In this document: positions 46,744 through 59,615 of the stretch, in pieces | Position numbering within the stretch: the first letter of the stretch is position 1 | Layout: every line of letters begins with the position of its first letter | From: Prosopocoilus inquinatus | Taxonomy: Eukaryota > Arthropoda > Insecta > Coleoptera > Lucanidae | Length of the DNA: 64,000 nucleotides | Reading direction: 5' to 3' | Assembly (NCBI GenBank): GCA_036172665.1 | Contig: CM069876.1 | Location: forward strand, 40,889,001 to 40,953,000 | Notes under the pieces: model-generated | Database searches by the model: none | The model's input: only the letters and a program-made list of their open reading frames with translations | What the model was told of the DNA's origin: nothing | Translations under genes and position numbers: made by a program

Positions 46744-49134
46744 GTCAGTGTTAATTATATTTGTATACATACACTTTGAACTATTTGTTTTTGTTCGATT
46801 ATTACCAACAAGCGCGCCAAGTTGATAAAAATCTTATAGGTTCAAAACCCTCGCCGCCAATGCAGAAAAAAAGTATGAAAATCATTTTCATGAAAGACGC
46901 TTTCCATACTCTGGAGGATTCGCTGGAGTGCTCTTCTATTAATGACTCGCGAAGTTTGCAAACTGATGCAAAGAGATCTAAGGATAAGGAATATAATCCT
47001 TTTGTCCATATACTGAGATTTAATTTATTGAATTTGCTGTAAATTCGTCTGGCCGTACTTTGTGTGTATGAATGGAATGAACTGATTTGAGTAAAAAGTT
47101 GCCGGGCTCATTGAATTTCAAATTTTTATTTCCATTCATTAATTAGTGATTCAAAGTTCTCTTGAAAGAAAATGCGAGGCAATAAAGTTTTTTTCTTTTT
47201 TTTTTGTTATATACATTGAACACACAGTTTCAATTAGTGTTGATTAATTTGTTTCTTTGTTTTTATTTTTGCTTTAATCTATTCGCTTAAATTTGAATCG
47301 AGAAGACATGTATTTGTCCTGGAATTTCATATATGCCAAGGTAATTTTATACAAAAGAAAGAAACAATTTCCCAATAAATATCGGGAAAGCAAAGAACCG
47401 TCCTAACAAGAAACAAACTACGGTCAGGATAAAGAAACTGATGGAAAATTTTCCATCTCGAAAGACGTACACCGTCTGCGAAGGCAAATAAAACACGAAA
47501 TTCTTCTGAAATAAACATGTTTTTTCTCAAAGGTCCCCGAAGGTATTGAATGCAAATATAAGACAGCGAAACGTTGGAAGCCCTGCTTAGTTTAAAATAA
47601 TGAAATGCTTTTGAACTTGGCAAGATAATGAAATGCTCTTAAACTTGGCAACTTAATGAAATGCTTTGACTTATAGTTAGAGACTTTCTGTTTACATAGT
47701 TGCGGCAGGTTTTCCTAAGGTTTCGTCTTGCCATATTTTCTGATGGAAGCAAAGCAAAGCAAAAAGCTCTAACGGTAATTAAATGCCTCGAAATAAACTT
47801 TGCAAATCAAAAGTAAAAACCACCCTTAATTTTATATGGTTGTGAATATCAACGATAAACTCAAACTCGTATGAGGGTTTGGTAGGCTAAAATTAGACGT
47901 TATTGCATCAGGGAATATAAATCGTCAACGTGGAAAATCCATCGGACGTGATGGCTAATATACGCATTGTGTTTGGGTTTCACGCCGCGATTATTATCAT
48001 CCCCATATAATAAGTAAATAACATAACACCCCCACGGAAGCATTCACGCATCTGCAGCGAAATTAAACTCGCGTTCAGGTGGAATTAATTAGTACTAAAT
48101 CTCTTGAAAGTTTCAGCTACCAGCGTTCTAAATCAGTTAGTTCCAAGCAAATCGCCGTTTAATTTATTCCCAACGTTATCAACGACGCGGGCGGAAAACG
48201 AAAGGTCAGTTGAATGTCTGTCTACTTTGTTTAAATCGCTTTTACATTAAATGTTAACGTGTTCGCAATGAAAACTGGAAAATCGTATACGTTTTCGTGT
48301 CCGGTGCAAATCGGCTTAGTAAGCTCCGAGCTTTTGCAAGGATTTCAATGGACGCGGGCGGACCTTGGCGATGGTAATCCGTCGGACGAATGACCTGAAG
48401 ATAAAAGTTTCCGGAAGTCTTTGTGTGTGTGTGTATTTTTAGCTTATTTTTAATATACCCTCGACCCTTTGAAAATATAATTTCTTTTCTTGAAGGCAGT
48501 CCCTTCAGCTTATTTAGAGCAGAGCCAAAAGTGACTAATTACAAGTTATAGCTACTTAAACGAAAAAGTAACTAAGCTCCTCAACTAGCAACTAAGCTAC
48601 TTCTAGAGAAAAAGAAATTAAATTACATGCGACAAAGCAATGAGCAGGCAGGTAGATTCAATGAAATGCTGGTGATGTGTAAATTGTCGTTCTTAGGAAA
48701 GGTCTTCGGGTTTTCCTCATCAAAGACTTCTTTCTATTATCCTTCAGTTCGATATTCTATCATATCTGTTTTCTTGTCGTTCACTTTCTACATGACCAAG
48801 TTATTTTGTGCCACTTCTTAAGCATCCTGTTCAGAAATTATCAGTATCCATCAGTATCTTGCATCATAAATTTGTAGCTATAACAAATTTCATTAAGAAA
48901 TGAAATATATATAAACGCCCACTGTTCTAAATAGTTGGTAAACCCAAAAAAATAAAAATAAATATAACACTTCCAATGAAAATGATTAGAAAAATGGTGG
49001 ATACTCAAAAAGAAAAATCAAAACACAGAAAGGCCAGTCGTATTTGCAATTAATGAACAACAAAATAGTCTTTGAATACTCCTGAATCTAAACAATTAAT
49101 GCATTTAAGTTCTGAAACCATGTCCCACACATCG
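46744..49134. other. intron sequence; one short tandem repeat
   Basis: At 47598-47671 'taatgaaatgct(t)' plus 'aacttggcaa' repeats about every 30 bases for two and a half units. Bases 47930-48420 are GC-richer and repeat-free, possibly regulatory. Otherwise nothing recognised. Confidence 0.35.
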
Positions 49135-49278
49135 GGGCGTTTTCTGTAACTTTTTGATGGGCTGTTAAAATTTAGAGGTCCTTTAAAATTTGAAATACAG
49201 TTCTATGATTGGTTGTTACCGTAGCAACAAAATTTAACAGCCCTTTAAATTTAACGGTTTTGATACAGAATAGGGCCC
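49135..49278. mobile_element. MITE (ATTCTGTA termini), copy 2, inverse orientation
   Basis: The complement of this segment reads 'gggccctattctgtatcaaa' through '...aagttacagaaaacgcccc' and aligns along its whole length to 38310-38451, with roughly one difference in eight. Confidence 0.8.
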
Positions 49279-49979
49279 ATCGTCGGCAAAATACTGTGGA
49301 GGATAACGAAGTTTAAAGCAAAACTTTATCTCACAAGAAGAAACAAAGAACAACTAGGAAACTGCCTTGAATTTGATGAGTTTTTCCTTGTAAACCCCCA
49401 AATTTAGATAACAAAAGACTGCAGTGCTCCTAATCCAAATCTAAAAATGAAAAGTAGGAAAAAGATAATGCAGATCAAAAGTAGATCTTAAAAGAGTTCT
49501 TCGTACGCTATTTCTTTAGTCTTCGCCGTATTTTGTGTTTATTGCAAGTGTTTACTGTTAAGTCGATATCCCACTGATCCTACTAATCAAAATTTCCATC
49601 AAAATAAGACATGTGACTTAAATAACTAAATAAATTATCCCTAATCACACTATCAAGATCAATACATTTTCGATAAAGACATACGTATATGTTTCGACTG
49701 TCATAAAACCACATTTGTTAAAATTTTGTTGGAATTTTATGAAAAGGTTGACAGAGGGACATCGGCTTTACTCTCAGTTTTAATTTTTCAATGACCGCTT
49801 CCAAGACAGAAAGCAAATTAATCTATAACTTACCTCAACATTGCCACTAAAAGAAAAGACTAGGCCTCCATCAATCCTTATTGTTGTTTTGTGAGTGTGA
49901 GATGGGAATGCAAATAGGCTTAAACTCGAAGGTCATTCGACATTTCTTTTTAGTTTTGACAAAGTGAAGCAAAGCAGTA
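49279..49979. other. intron sequence, nothing recognised
   Basis: AT-rich, no element ends found. The last few tens of bases may belong to the LINE fragment that follows. Confidence 0.3.
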
Positions 49980-50454
49980 GGGAACCTGAACAAAATCCTA
50001 AAAGCAAAGAACATATCAAGACCAGACAATAATAAAACTAACACGATCCCTTACGCCTGCGAAATTTGGACAATGTACAAAAAAAAGGATAAACGAAACT
50101 GGATGTGTAGGGGAACGAAGGAAAGTGAGGAAGAGGGAAAAATAGACGCAGAGTTTAGAAGCAGAATTACAAGAACTCTATATAAAATAAAATATTACCC
50201 TAACGGTGAGGGTGCAAAGGGCAAGATGGTTAGGACATATAGCCAGGATGTCTGAAGACAGGTGTTCTGGTAGGGGGAGAAGGAGAAAGAGGAAGAAGAG
50301 GACTGATCCCAGGAAAAAATGGTTGGAACAAGTTAAAAAGGATCTGAAAGAAATGGGAGTAACCAATTGGAAAGAGGAGGCCAAGGACAGGAGTGTAGGA
50401 TCGAAGAAAATTGAGGAAGATCTATGCAGGGAAAAAAGTAGGAAAGGAAAATAA
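49980..50454 (+). pseudogene. LINE (non-LTR retrotransposon) ORF2 C-terminal fragment
   Basis: Frame 49980-50255 reads GNLNKILKAKNISRPDNNK then IPYACEIWTMYKKKDKRN, corresponding to the conserved 'YG(C/A)E(T/I)WTL..KD' segment after the RT domain. A frameshift near 50200 moves into frame 50206-50454, which reads RVQRARWLGHIARMSED and later KKWLEQVKKDLKEMGVTNWK, the classic 'RLRWLGHVxRM' and 'RPRKRWLDxVExDL' tail of LINE ORF2 proteins. The catalytic RT part is absent. This is a 5'-truncated, frameshifted dead copy. The clade is not resolved. Confidence 0.85.
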
Positions 50455-50585
50455 TTGTTAATGTCAAAGTACATTCGGTCTTTCATTTATTCTTTGTCTA
50501 TTCGGTACCTTTCTTCTATTTTTTTTTATAAAGAGTAGTATTACAAATCTGTTTGCCCGGTTACTTCCGGTTTTAGAACAACTGT

Positions 50586-50935
50586 GTGGAAGAAGTTAAA
50601 AAGGATCTGAGAAAAATGCTAGTAACCGATTGGAAAGAGAAGGCCAAGGTCAGGAGTGGCGAGTGGCAAAAAAAGTGAAAGAACTCGAAGTCAAGAGCTA
50701 TTAGGCCTGAAGAGTTAAGCTATATAACGAAACATCAAAAATTATTTTGGCCAAGGGTGGTCATGAAATAATAATGAAACAAGCGATCACGTAAGCCTGC
50801 GAAACAAGGCTAGACTATGAACAAAAAAGAAGAAACAAAACTGGATGAACAAAGAACATTGAGGAAGATCTGTGGAGGGAAAAAGTAGAAAAGAAAAATA
50901 ATTTTTAATGTCAAACTACAATCAGTCTTTTTTTT
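50586..50935 (+). pseudogene. second, internally rearranged LINE tail fragment
   Basis: From 50586 it reads VEEVKKDLRKMLVTDWKEKA, matching the tail at 50320-50380, and runs into a stop. At 50790-50850 there is again the 'cctgcgaaac...aaaactggatg' segment (compare 50056-50105), joined directly to 'attgaggaagatct' (compare 50410-50424). The same 3' flank, 'taatgtcaaa' to 'ttacttccggtttta', follows both copies (50459-50575 and 50908-51030), so this is a partial duplication with internal deletion. Confidence 0.75.
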
Positions 50936-51059
50936 ACCTGTTCCAAATATTTACAGTATCTTTCCCATATTTTTTTTACTAAAAGTAATACAACAGACCT
51001 ATGTACAAGCCCAGTTACTTCCGGTTTAGAACGAATGTGTCCAGGACCAGATACTTTAC

Positions 51060-53754
51060 ACCTTACACCACACCTTGCTACTGAAGGAAGGAAATAAATT
51101 CTCCATCAAACTGTCAATTGCGATTTAAAGTCGACAACATTACTTTTATGAACCTTAAAATTGGAGATAAGCCCAAAATTTGAACGTCGTTCATCATTTC
51201 TTTCCTTCCATGTATTTAGTCTTTCTCTCATTTATCTTCTCTATCGGTTGCAAGTATTTTTCTCTTTTTTTATCTGGAGCGATAACATCCCCATCTCTCT
51301 TTTTACGTATTTCTTTTAACAAGATTTTTTTATTTTCTTTAACATTGACATCAAAAAGAATAAATTAATCAATTCTTTCTACGATTTAGAACCAAAAAAG
51401 GTGGAGCCTGAGACATTTGGTAAATACGCCCAAAATTTTAAAATCATTTAAAATTTCGTTGGTAAACAGAGTTCTGCAGGCGTGGAAGAGAGGGAAATGG
51501 AATCCTGCTTTGGAACAGTGAAGACCTGGCCGTTGCAAAATTGAAACAAAGCAATTTGGGTCTCGTCTTCTCCTTAAATAAAGTCGATTTTTGGGCAGAT
51601 ACGACAGGTATAAAGTCCGATAAATAATATCTTTAACTTTTTTCAGTAAACTTTCAAATTTCCGAAGTTCGTCCCTTCTTAAGCATTGGGTGTATAATTC
51701 CAAACCTGATCTTATGAGGAAAAGTGTGTTACTATGAAAGGAAGGCATTCCTTTCATAGTAGCACACTTTTCCCCGAAGGCATTCCTCCATTTTCTAGTA
51801 AGGTTGCTCTTTCTTGTGCCTCCCGTTTCCTGTAGTTATTTGGTTACGTTTTTGATTGGTGTATCTAACAATAGGCATTTCCTGATTGCTTCTTTGAACG
51901 AAATTTACTCCTTAGCTTCTCAGAGAATTTTCTGCTTGCATTTTCCACTTCATTCATGTTTTTCCTTAGAGTCTCCTTTTTTCTGTTGTATTCCATCTGC
52001 TCAGTATTGCAGATAATCCTTTTCGTGTCCCTTTTTTGGTCTTCTTCGCCCATATGATTAAGAAGTCCAAAAAGATAGATAATGTGAAATTTGAATTTTC
52101 CAACCGCATGGCTCGTTGGCTACCCGAGTCCACGACAATTTCACAGCATTTTCCCTTTAGGCGAAACAAACTGGAGCACATTACGCTAACGAAGTCACGC
52201 GAAACGAATCGCCTCGTGCGAACTAAACTCTTTAATGAAATTACGACACTCAATGAAAAGTTCCGCCTTCGACTCGGCAAAGTGCACCACCTCTCGACTG
52301 CTGCCCTTATAGAAAGACACCGGAGGAAATTGTATTTGCCCCCGTCGCGTCTTGCGTAGATGATTCCGGAATCGCGTCCTTCATGTTACAAACAGATGGC
52401 AATTTTTATAAAGGCCTGATGGACGTCGTGAATGAATCCCTCTTGAGCGGCGAACAAATAAAGCAAAATCGAACTGTTTCTGAAACCCTGTCGTCAGGAC
52501 CATCAAAGAAGTTATTATGACAGAACGATTTTTTCTTTTTCTTTTTGATTTTTGATTAATACGGTCGTGTGCAACGGAATCAAACATTATTCCCGCCATC
52601 TCCGTAAAGAGACGTCTCATTACAAGAGCCTTCAGGAAGACGTGCGCATCCTGCAAATGCGGTGATCTAAGAGGGCGTTGCACCCAGGCTTGTACTGCAA
52701 CAACGTATGGTACGTTGTGTCAGTCCATGGATTTCGAACTTGTGATCGTCTGCAGGAAGGAGAAAACACGCCGTTCAACAAAATTACTCAATTACTCTTG
52801 GCGTAGTTTTCATCATGAATGAGAATACCCACGTTTGTTTACCTTGGTATAAATAAAGTCGAGTGTGAAATTATTTATTAAGTATTTTCATGGTCATACG
52901 CTTATGTGTTTTTAAATAAGATCGCGAGCGATATTCGATTAATTAATTAATTTTTTATATTTAAAAGATTTCGGATGTGAATGAAAGATTATGAACATCC
53001 GGCTCGAAGGACCAAATATATGAATATATTTGTGTAGGGATGGCAGTGGTCAAATTTCTATGTATTTGTTGCTTGTGTAGAAAATTCCTCGCAAACAGAT
53101 TCAGAGATATCTGATTATTTCTAAATTATTTTGGTTATATTTTTGATTAAAAATTTTAACTAAAGAGTAGAGTAATTAAGGGCCTTTATTTTTTCATGTT
53201 ATATTTCTTTCCATTCAACTTTTGTATTTACTACATATATACATATGAATCATTTCTGTATCGCATGGCACGTCTTATTTTTTGCCTTTTCTTTTTCTTT
53301 ATCCGGAGGAAATTTCACATCCAGAGTTGGCTACTTCAGTATGATACTAATCGGAGTGGTTTGGGTTTAGGTTTACAAAACGTATAAAGAAACAAAACAT
53401 GAAAACTGAAATAGAACATCAGCAGAATATTTTCCATGACCTCAGGAGCCGGCAGGCCTTCCTTGGTTGAACCAGACGTCAAACTCGAAAATATTGAAAA
53501 TTTTGATGAAGAAAAAATGCGTACGAAAAAAATAATAATCAGAATTGAGAACGGATAATTGATATCTCAGCCAAAAAAAAAACCGAGACCAGTCATTTCC
53601 AAAACTACAAACTAATCGTGTGGACAGGCAAAGAGCTATTATAATTTTTGATTGAAAGAAGATATAGAAAATAGATAGTTTTCTCAATTATTGATAGACC
53701 TAAAATATATCGGGCGAATTAATATTTTTGTATCAACGCTTACCATGGCATCTG
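51060..53754. other. intron sequence; palindrome and a GC-richer island
   Basis: 51718-51743 and 51748-51773 form a 26-bp palindrome with one mismatch and a 4-base spacer. Bases 52090-52740 are GC-richer and repeat-free on both strands, with open frames of about 100 codons either way and no domain I recognise. A conserved regulatory segment or an unrecognised exon are the main possibilities. Confidence 0.3.
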
Positions 53755-53818
53755 GGCAGCATGTCTTAGCTTTACTGTATAATAATCTTAAGTCAGTTAA
53801 GCTACGACATGCTGTGCC
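53755..53818. ncRNA. candidate microRNA-like hairpin
   Basis: The 5' arm 'ggcagcatgtcttagcttta' + 'ctg' (53755-53777) pairs with the 3' arm 53794-53818 ('cagttaagctacgacatgct' + 'gtgcc'). There are 21 pairs with two mismatches and a 2-base bulge, around a 16-base AT-rich loop. The size and stem shape are those of an animal pre-miRNA. I do not recognise the mature sequence as a known family, and a small palindromic transposon relic would look similar. Strand not determined; either could fold. Confidence 0.3.
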
Positions 53819-56800
53819 GTTCACGGCAAGAGTTGATTAAAAAAGTTGAAAGATTGCCCATTATAACAAGAAATGAAAATGAAAATAGAATTTTATTGAT
53901 AGTGATCTATAAAGTCCTTGATCTGCAAGCCCAAATTTAATCCTTTAGAATGGACGATCGTTTCTTTTTTCTTTTTCTTTTGGGTAATAAAATACGAACA
54001 GAGATTACATTCTTAATATTATGAGAAGATTTAATTAAAAACCTTAGCTACAAAATCAAAGCATAATTCTACACACCGAAGGATTATTAGAGTTCCCAGA
54101 TTTATAAAATCCTTGAATTACAACCATTTTACCTCCAAATTTGAAATTTTGGCGGTAACTTTAAAATTGAAACTTGTCGCAGAAGTCTCTGTCACTTTGT
54201 CCAAAATTTACAGAAAAATTATCGGCGTGCAAAGCAGGCATTAGACATTTGTTTATATTTAATTTTTTGATCATTTAGATAATAATAGTTTTCTTTATGT
54301 GTTTGAAACGGTGCTTTTCGAGTTAAAATTCTCAAAAGAAAAGGAAATAAGTTTCAAAGTTTTTGCTTTTCGTTTGTATTTGCAGTGCATTTTTTTATGT
54401 ATTGAGTAAAGGAGACAACCACCTTCTCACGAACACTCGTTAATCGATTTTTCGACTAAGATACGAAATTCGAAAATTTTCCCAGAGATTGCCGATTGCC
54501 TTTTGTTTTTTTGTTCTTTTCTTTTGTCTCTTGGCAAAGGAAAGGTGAAGATTTTTATTTAATTTTTCCAAAATTACATATATATACAGTATTGAAATTG
54601 AGTTTGTAAGAGGGAAAATTATTATTATTTTTAATTTAAAAAAATTAAAAAGAGGAAAAAGAGTTTTGCGTGATTTATAATGAACATGTCTGTAATTAAC
54701 ATTTCAACGTGAATACAGTGTGTTCTTAAAATCGAAAATAATCGCGATTAACTCATCATCCCTTCGCACATAATTCAAATTTATCTAATGCTTTAGTACT
54801 TCCACATTATTAGACAAGCGTCCCTTGTAAATTATTTGTTTTCAATGCCCCCTCATATAAAAATCTGCAATTATTAAGTCGGGGTCCTTTGACGACTATA
54901 AAACTGGACTATTTCTGCAGATACAATTCAAATTTCCAAATTTTGCGGGTTAGCCAGTTAATAACAATATGAAAATAATCGATCAGATAACTATCGTATT
55001 GAAAAAATACATTTACAAGGAGCTGAGATTTAAACTTGATAATGTGCTGGAAGGGATGGTAGGTTAATAAAATATATTAAAATATTGATTTCTTTTTGTT
55101 TCGGTTTCAAGAACACACTGTATTAATATTGAAATTTCAATTACAGATGTATTAATTAGGAATATAAATCAAACGAAACTTTTTTGCTTTGGCATTGTTT
55201 TGTAAAATTAAAATTAAGCATTTTTTCCGTCTTGTAAACTCAATCCGGGGACATACTGTATATATTTGCAAGTTTTCTTTTAGCGAAGAGAACAGAAATT
55301 GAAATTCTTCTAATTCTTGTCGATTGTCTTTTGTTTTATGCTCTTTTTTCGTCTCTCAACAAAAGCAGGGGCAGTTTTGCTTGCAAATACTTTTTTTTCT
55401 AAACGATCATTTTGTTGTCTTTTTGCTTTTGATGAAAAAGAATGTAAAAAGCGCCACAGGTTTATTTTTATAGTTTTTTTTTTCCATTAAAAGAAGACTG
55501 TGCTGTATGAATTTTGGCTTTTATCTTCATGGTCGAGTAAATTAAATGAGTATAAATCTTCTTATAGGGTTGATTACCTTTCTTCTGTACTTTGACGGTA
55601 AAAAAGATAATATACGAATAACGGCGAATATAATTCGTGTTTGATTCGTCTCGCAATCGAAATGCGAAAGAGAAAAGAAAAGACAAGACAGCAAAGTGCT
55701 GCCTATTTTGTTCAATAAAATTATTTTACATTTTACGTACTTATGTAAAAAAAATCTCGCTTCTTCGTTTTTTCGTCCCTTCCTGTAAATTAGGAAGATT
55801 TATCTTGCAAGGAATTGTATTACATAAGAGTTACACAAAAAGACGAAAACATACCATTCGAAATTTCTCAACGTCAACAATCAACATGAGATAGCGCCAA
55901 TTTGGCCTGCAAAAAGCAAAGAGTAAATCAAAACCAATCAATTCGGTAATAAATTAATGAGAGGAAATTTAAATAATTTTGATTGCCAGTGGTATTGTTT
56001 TCCTTTTTTTAGTAATTAGCAGGATTAGGACAATTTCATGCGTTACTATGGTTACCGCCAAAAAATAGGTGTGACGTCGAGAGACATCGTCAGGCTCAGG
56101 CAAAATATTACTTGGTTCCTAAATTGTAGGGTGAGGCTGATTATATTTGGGCCTCTGTGAATCCCGGGTTTGGGGAATTTCCTCCCATCATCCCCTCTCC
56201 GTCGACATCACTGCTTGCATTACGTAGCCATGGCAACAGAAAGAATGTCCTAAGTCTACTAATCAAAATTAAACTATTGGAAAAGTTCAATATGGTAGCA
56301 GTTAAACGAATTTTTTTTTACAAGTGAGAAGTTTACCAGATGGGCGAAGCGATTGTTTTAAACTCACGAGTAGAAAAAGATGCTTTATAAACAAGCAAAG
56401 AAAAAAAAACAAATTAAAATTGGATTAAATATATTTATTTCTTGGGAAAGTGACTCTGTTGTCGAAGGGCATAGAATTTTTTTGCCTTCGTTATTTTTCT
56501 GAGAATTCCAAAGATGAAAGCTTTAGAACCTCCCACCTCTTCTGAAAGACCGCCTGAAATAAAAAAAAAATTACAAATTCTCTCTGTAACAACGCAATAA
56601 GTGCAAATTAAAATTTAAAAAGTGGGTGTTAGAAAGAACTTGAACCAATCCGCGTTCTTAAATCTACGAAAACGAGTTTTTAATTTTCCAACTCTAATCT
56701 CCTTATTTCCGTTTCCAATCATATCTGGAAAGACGGGGCACTTTAATGGCGGCGACAAAAAACTGAAACTTGATACTCGGATTTTTAATTAAAATCCCGC

Positions 56801-58295
56801 CCTCGCCCAGCATTTTTAAAGCTCCCCGCCAATGACAAATCAATCAAAAACCGCTTAACCGACGCTGAAAAATAAAAAAAAAAAAACATGAGAGTCCGGA
56901 AATTGGAAATCTCCCGGGCGTCATTTTGCTTCATTGAAACCACCACAAAATAAAAATTTTATTTACAACTTTATTTTATTTTTTTCGATTGATGGTCTTG
57001 AGATAATCCAAGTTCCAAGTTCCAATATTATTTTTGTTTACTTAATTCTTACTGGAAGGTTATTTTACTTACGCCCTATAGCTTTTTATCCACCTTCTTG
57101 CTGATTATTTATTTGTCACGCACACACAATGCATTTCTCAGTTAAGAATCACTTTAGACTTGCCCGCTTTATCACACCCACCTTGTCAGATAACGACGAT
57201 TATTTTGATAATTGAAACGTATAAGGACGTACGTCAAACAGATAAGGCAAATCTTCGAGATTTAACAAAGTTTCGATAACATTCCTGGATTTACACACTC
57301 TTAACGATAATTGTGTTTATCTGAGTCTAATCTGATGCTTTCATGAATGTCATTGCTTTGCATATATATTTTTTTTTTGAGCAACAGAAACGAAATCACT
57401 GTGAAAATAAAAATAATTTTAGGCCTGGTAGAAAAAGGTGTAATTAAAAAACGGAAGAGTAAGAGCCCCCGCCTTCAAAGTTCTCGAAGTTGAGAATTGA
57501 GAGTTTCGGCGGTGACCGTGACGAAATGAAACTAATTTAAGGGGGCATCTCAAACCTCCTAAACGGAAATGCCTTTAAAAATATCGTTGTTGGAGTATTT
57601 ATTAAAAAGAAAAAGATTGAAATGTGAAATCTTCTGTTCGACTCCCAGCAGAATGAAGAGCTTTCACCAGCTCTTGTATTTTTCAAAATTCGGGTGGTTC
57701 CCAAACGTAAATAATCCGTTGCTTAGTATAAAAGAAACGTAAAGTTTATTTTTTGTTGAAAAAGAAGAATATTAGATAAACCGAGTCAAATTATAAGAAA
57801 GTCTTAAGACAGCAGGAGTATTCTTGAATAAATTTGAAGGCTTCCATTTCCCTTCTAGCTTCGGAATGTATCTTGTCATTTCTTCAACCTGCCCGACATT
57901 TTGTTCTCTTTTGCAAAAAGACATTTTGATAACCACTGCTGCTGGTATTCTTCTTTGCACCACTGCTATTTGCTTTCCTTTTATTGCTGTCTTAGCTGTT
58001 GTTCACTGTTCCTTCCCTGGAAGTATTTCCATGAGGCAACAGCAATACTAGGAGTAATAAAGAAGACCATCCTGGCCAGCAAGCAACATTGAGGAATTCA
58101 CTTTGCAAAAGCAACATCAAAGAAAAACGTCGGCAGCGACAGCCCTGAGGACGAATTTTGCAAAAAGGATAAAATGTCGGCAAGAAGAAGTAAATACTTT
58201 TTGGGATGAACAAGTTAAAGAAGTCCAGAACTTGTAATGTGCTTCTTCTTCATACTTTAGTATTCTTCAACATAAGAACATACCATTCCTTTTTA
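53819..58295. other. intron sequence, mostly unrecognised
   Basis: AT-rich. At 56039-56240 'gttactatggttaccg' and the complement of 'cgtagccatggcaacag' suggest an old inverted-repeat element of about 200 bp, but the interior pairs poorly. Short open frames at 55637-55894 and 57824-58051 show no domains. Confidence 0.3.
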
Positions 58296-59615
58296 AAAAA
58301 GTAAGACTTCACGTCCTTAAAAAAAATGAAAAAATTAAGACTTCTTCGAATCAGGAAAAGGAAGACAATCTTCCATTTTTTTCACTTTCAAGGACTCCTA
58401 ATGGCAATCAAATACTTCTCTCTTCCTAAAAATAGTTTTTTTCTTGAGAGATGTCTAATTGTTATTCTTGTTGCTGCAGTGATGTTTACATCTTATTTTT
58501 TTTTGTTGTTATTTCTCGGCTTATGAGTTTGATTCGCATTAATCTTCTCCCGCCGACATTTCACGTTCAAGCCAAAGGAGTTTCACTTTCAAATTTGTTA
58601 TTAAAGATAAAACGTTGGCAAAAGAAAGAAGATTCACGCAGTTCCTGCCCAAAAGGTAATAAGTAAAGAAGCCTTCGAGGAAATTCTATTTAATTAAATG
58701 CTTCTGGTTCTTACCACTGCTTTGGAAAAGGAAGAAAAGCTTCGACTCTTATACTTTCAAGGATTCCTAATGACAATCCAATGCTTCTCGTTATTCATTA
58801 CTTGGGCTTCTTTCTTCTCTAGAGATCCTTTTTTACTTGTGAGATGTTTAATTGTTTTTTTTTTTTGTAACTTCAGTGATGTTTACATCTTAATTTTTTG
58901 ATATTTCTTGACCTATGAGTTTGATTCGCATTCATCAGTTTCTACTACCAACGTTTTACGTTCAAAAAAAGGAAGCTAGTTCTAAAGTCGTGAAAAAGAA
59001 TATAATATTGACAGAAGAAAGAAAATTCACGCAGTTTCTGCCCAAACGCTAATAAGTAAGGAAGCCTTCCAGTAAATTGGTATGCAATTTTCTAGATTTT
59101 ATGAAGAAAAGGAAGAAAAGCCTTCAACTCTTATACTTTCAAGGATTCCTAATGGGAACTAATGCTTCTGGTTCTTACCGTTGTGTTGGCGAAAGAAGAA
59201 AAACTTCGACTTTTACACTTTCAAGGATTCCTAATGACAATCAAATGCTTCTGGTTCTTCACTTGTGCTTTCTCTTCTCTCTTGATGTTGACATGTTTAA
59301 TTGTTTTTTTTTGTTTACATCCTATTTTTTGGATATTCCTTGGCTTATGATTTTGATTCGCATTAATCTTCTTCTGCCAACGTTTCACGTTCAATCCAAA
59401 GGACGCAAGTTCCAAAGTTGTGATTAAGGATGAAACATTGCCAAAAGAAAGAAGGTTCACATAGTTCCTGCCTAAAAGCTAATAAGTAAGGAAGCCCTCC
59501 AGGAAATTGCTTTTGAAAGTTGCTAGATTCTTTCAGGAAAAGGAAGAAAAGCTTCGACTCTTATACTTTCAGGGATTCCTAATGCTTCTGGTTCTTACGG
59601 AACACAATAGGTCTG
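58296..59615. repeat. tandem repeat, about 370 bp x 3.5
   Basis: 'tttcaaggaYtcctaatg' recurs at about 58386, 58757, 59138, 59218 and (with 'cagggattc') 59566. Long shared stretches include 'atgagtttgattcgcatt', 'gatgtttacatctta' and 'aagaaagaagattcacgcag'. One unit contains an extra 80-bp internal duplication (59138-59240). Several units keep an open frame reading LRLLYFQGFLM, a by-product of the repeat with no domain. Confidence 0.85.
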
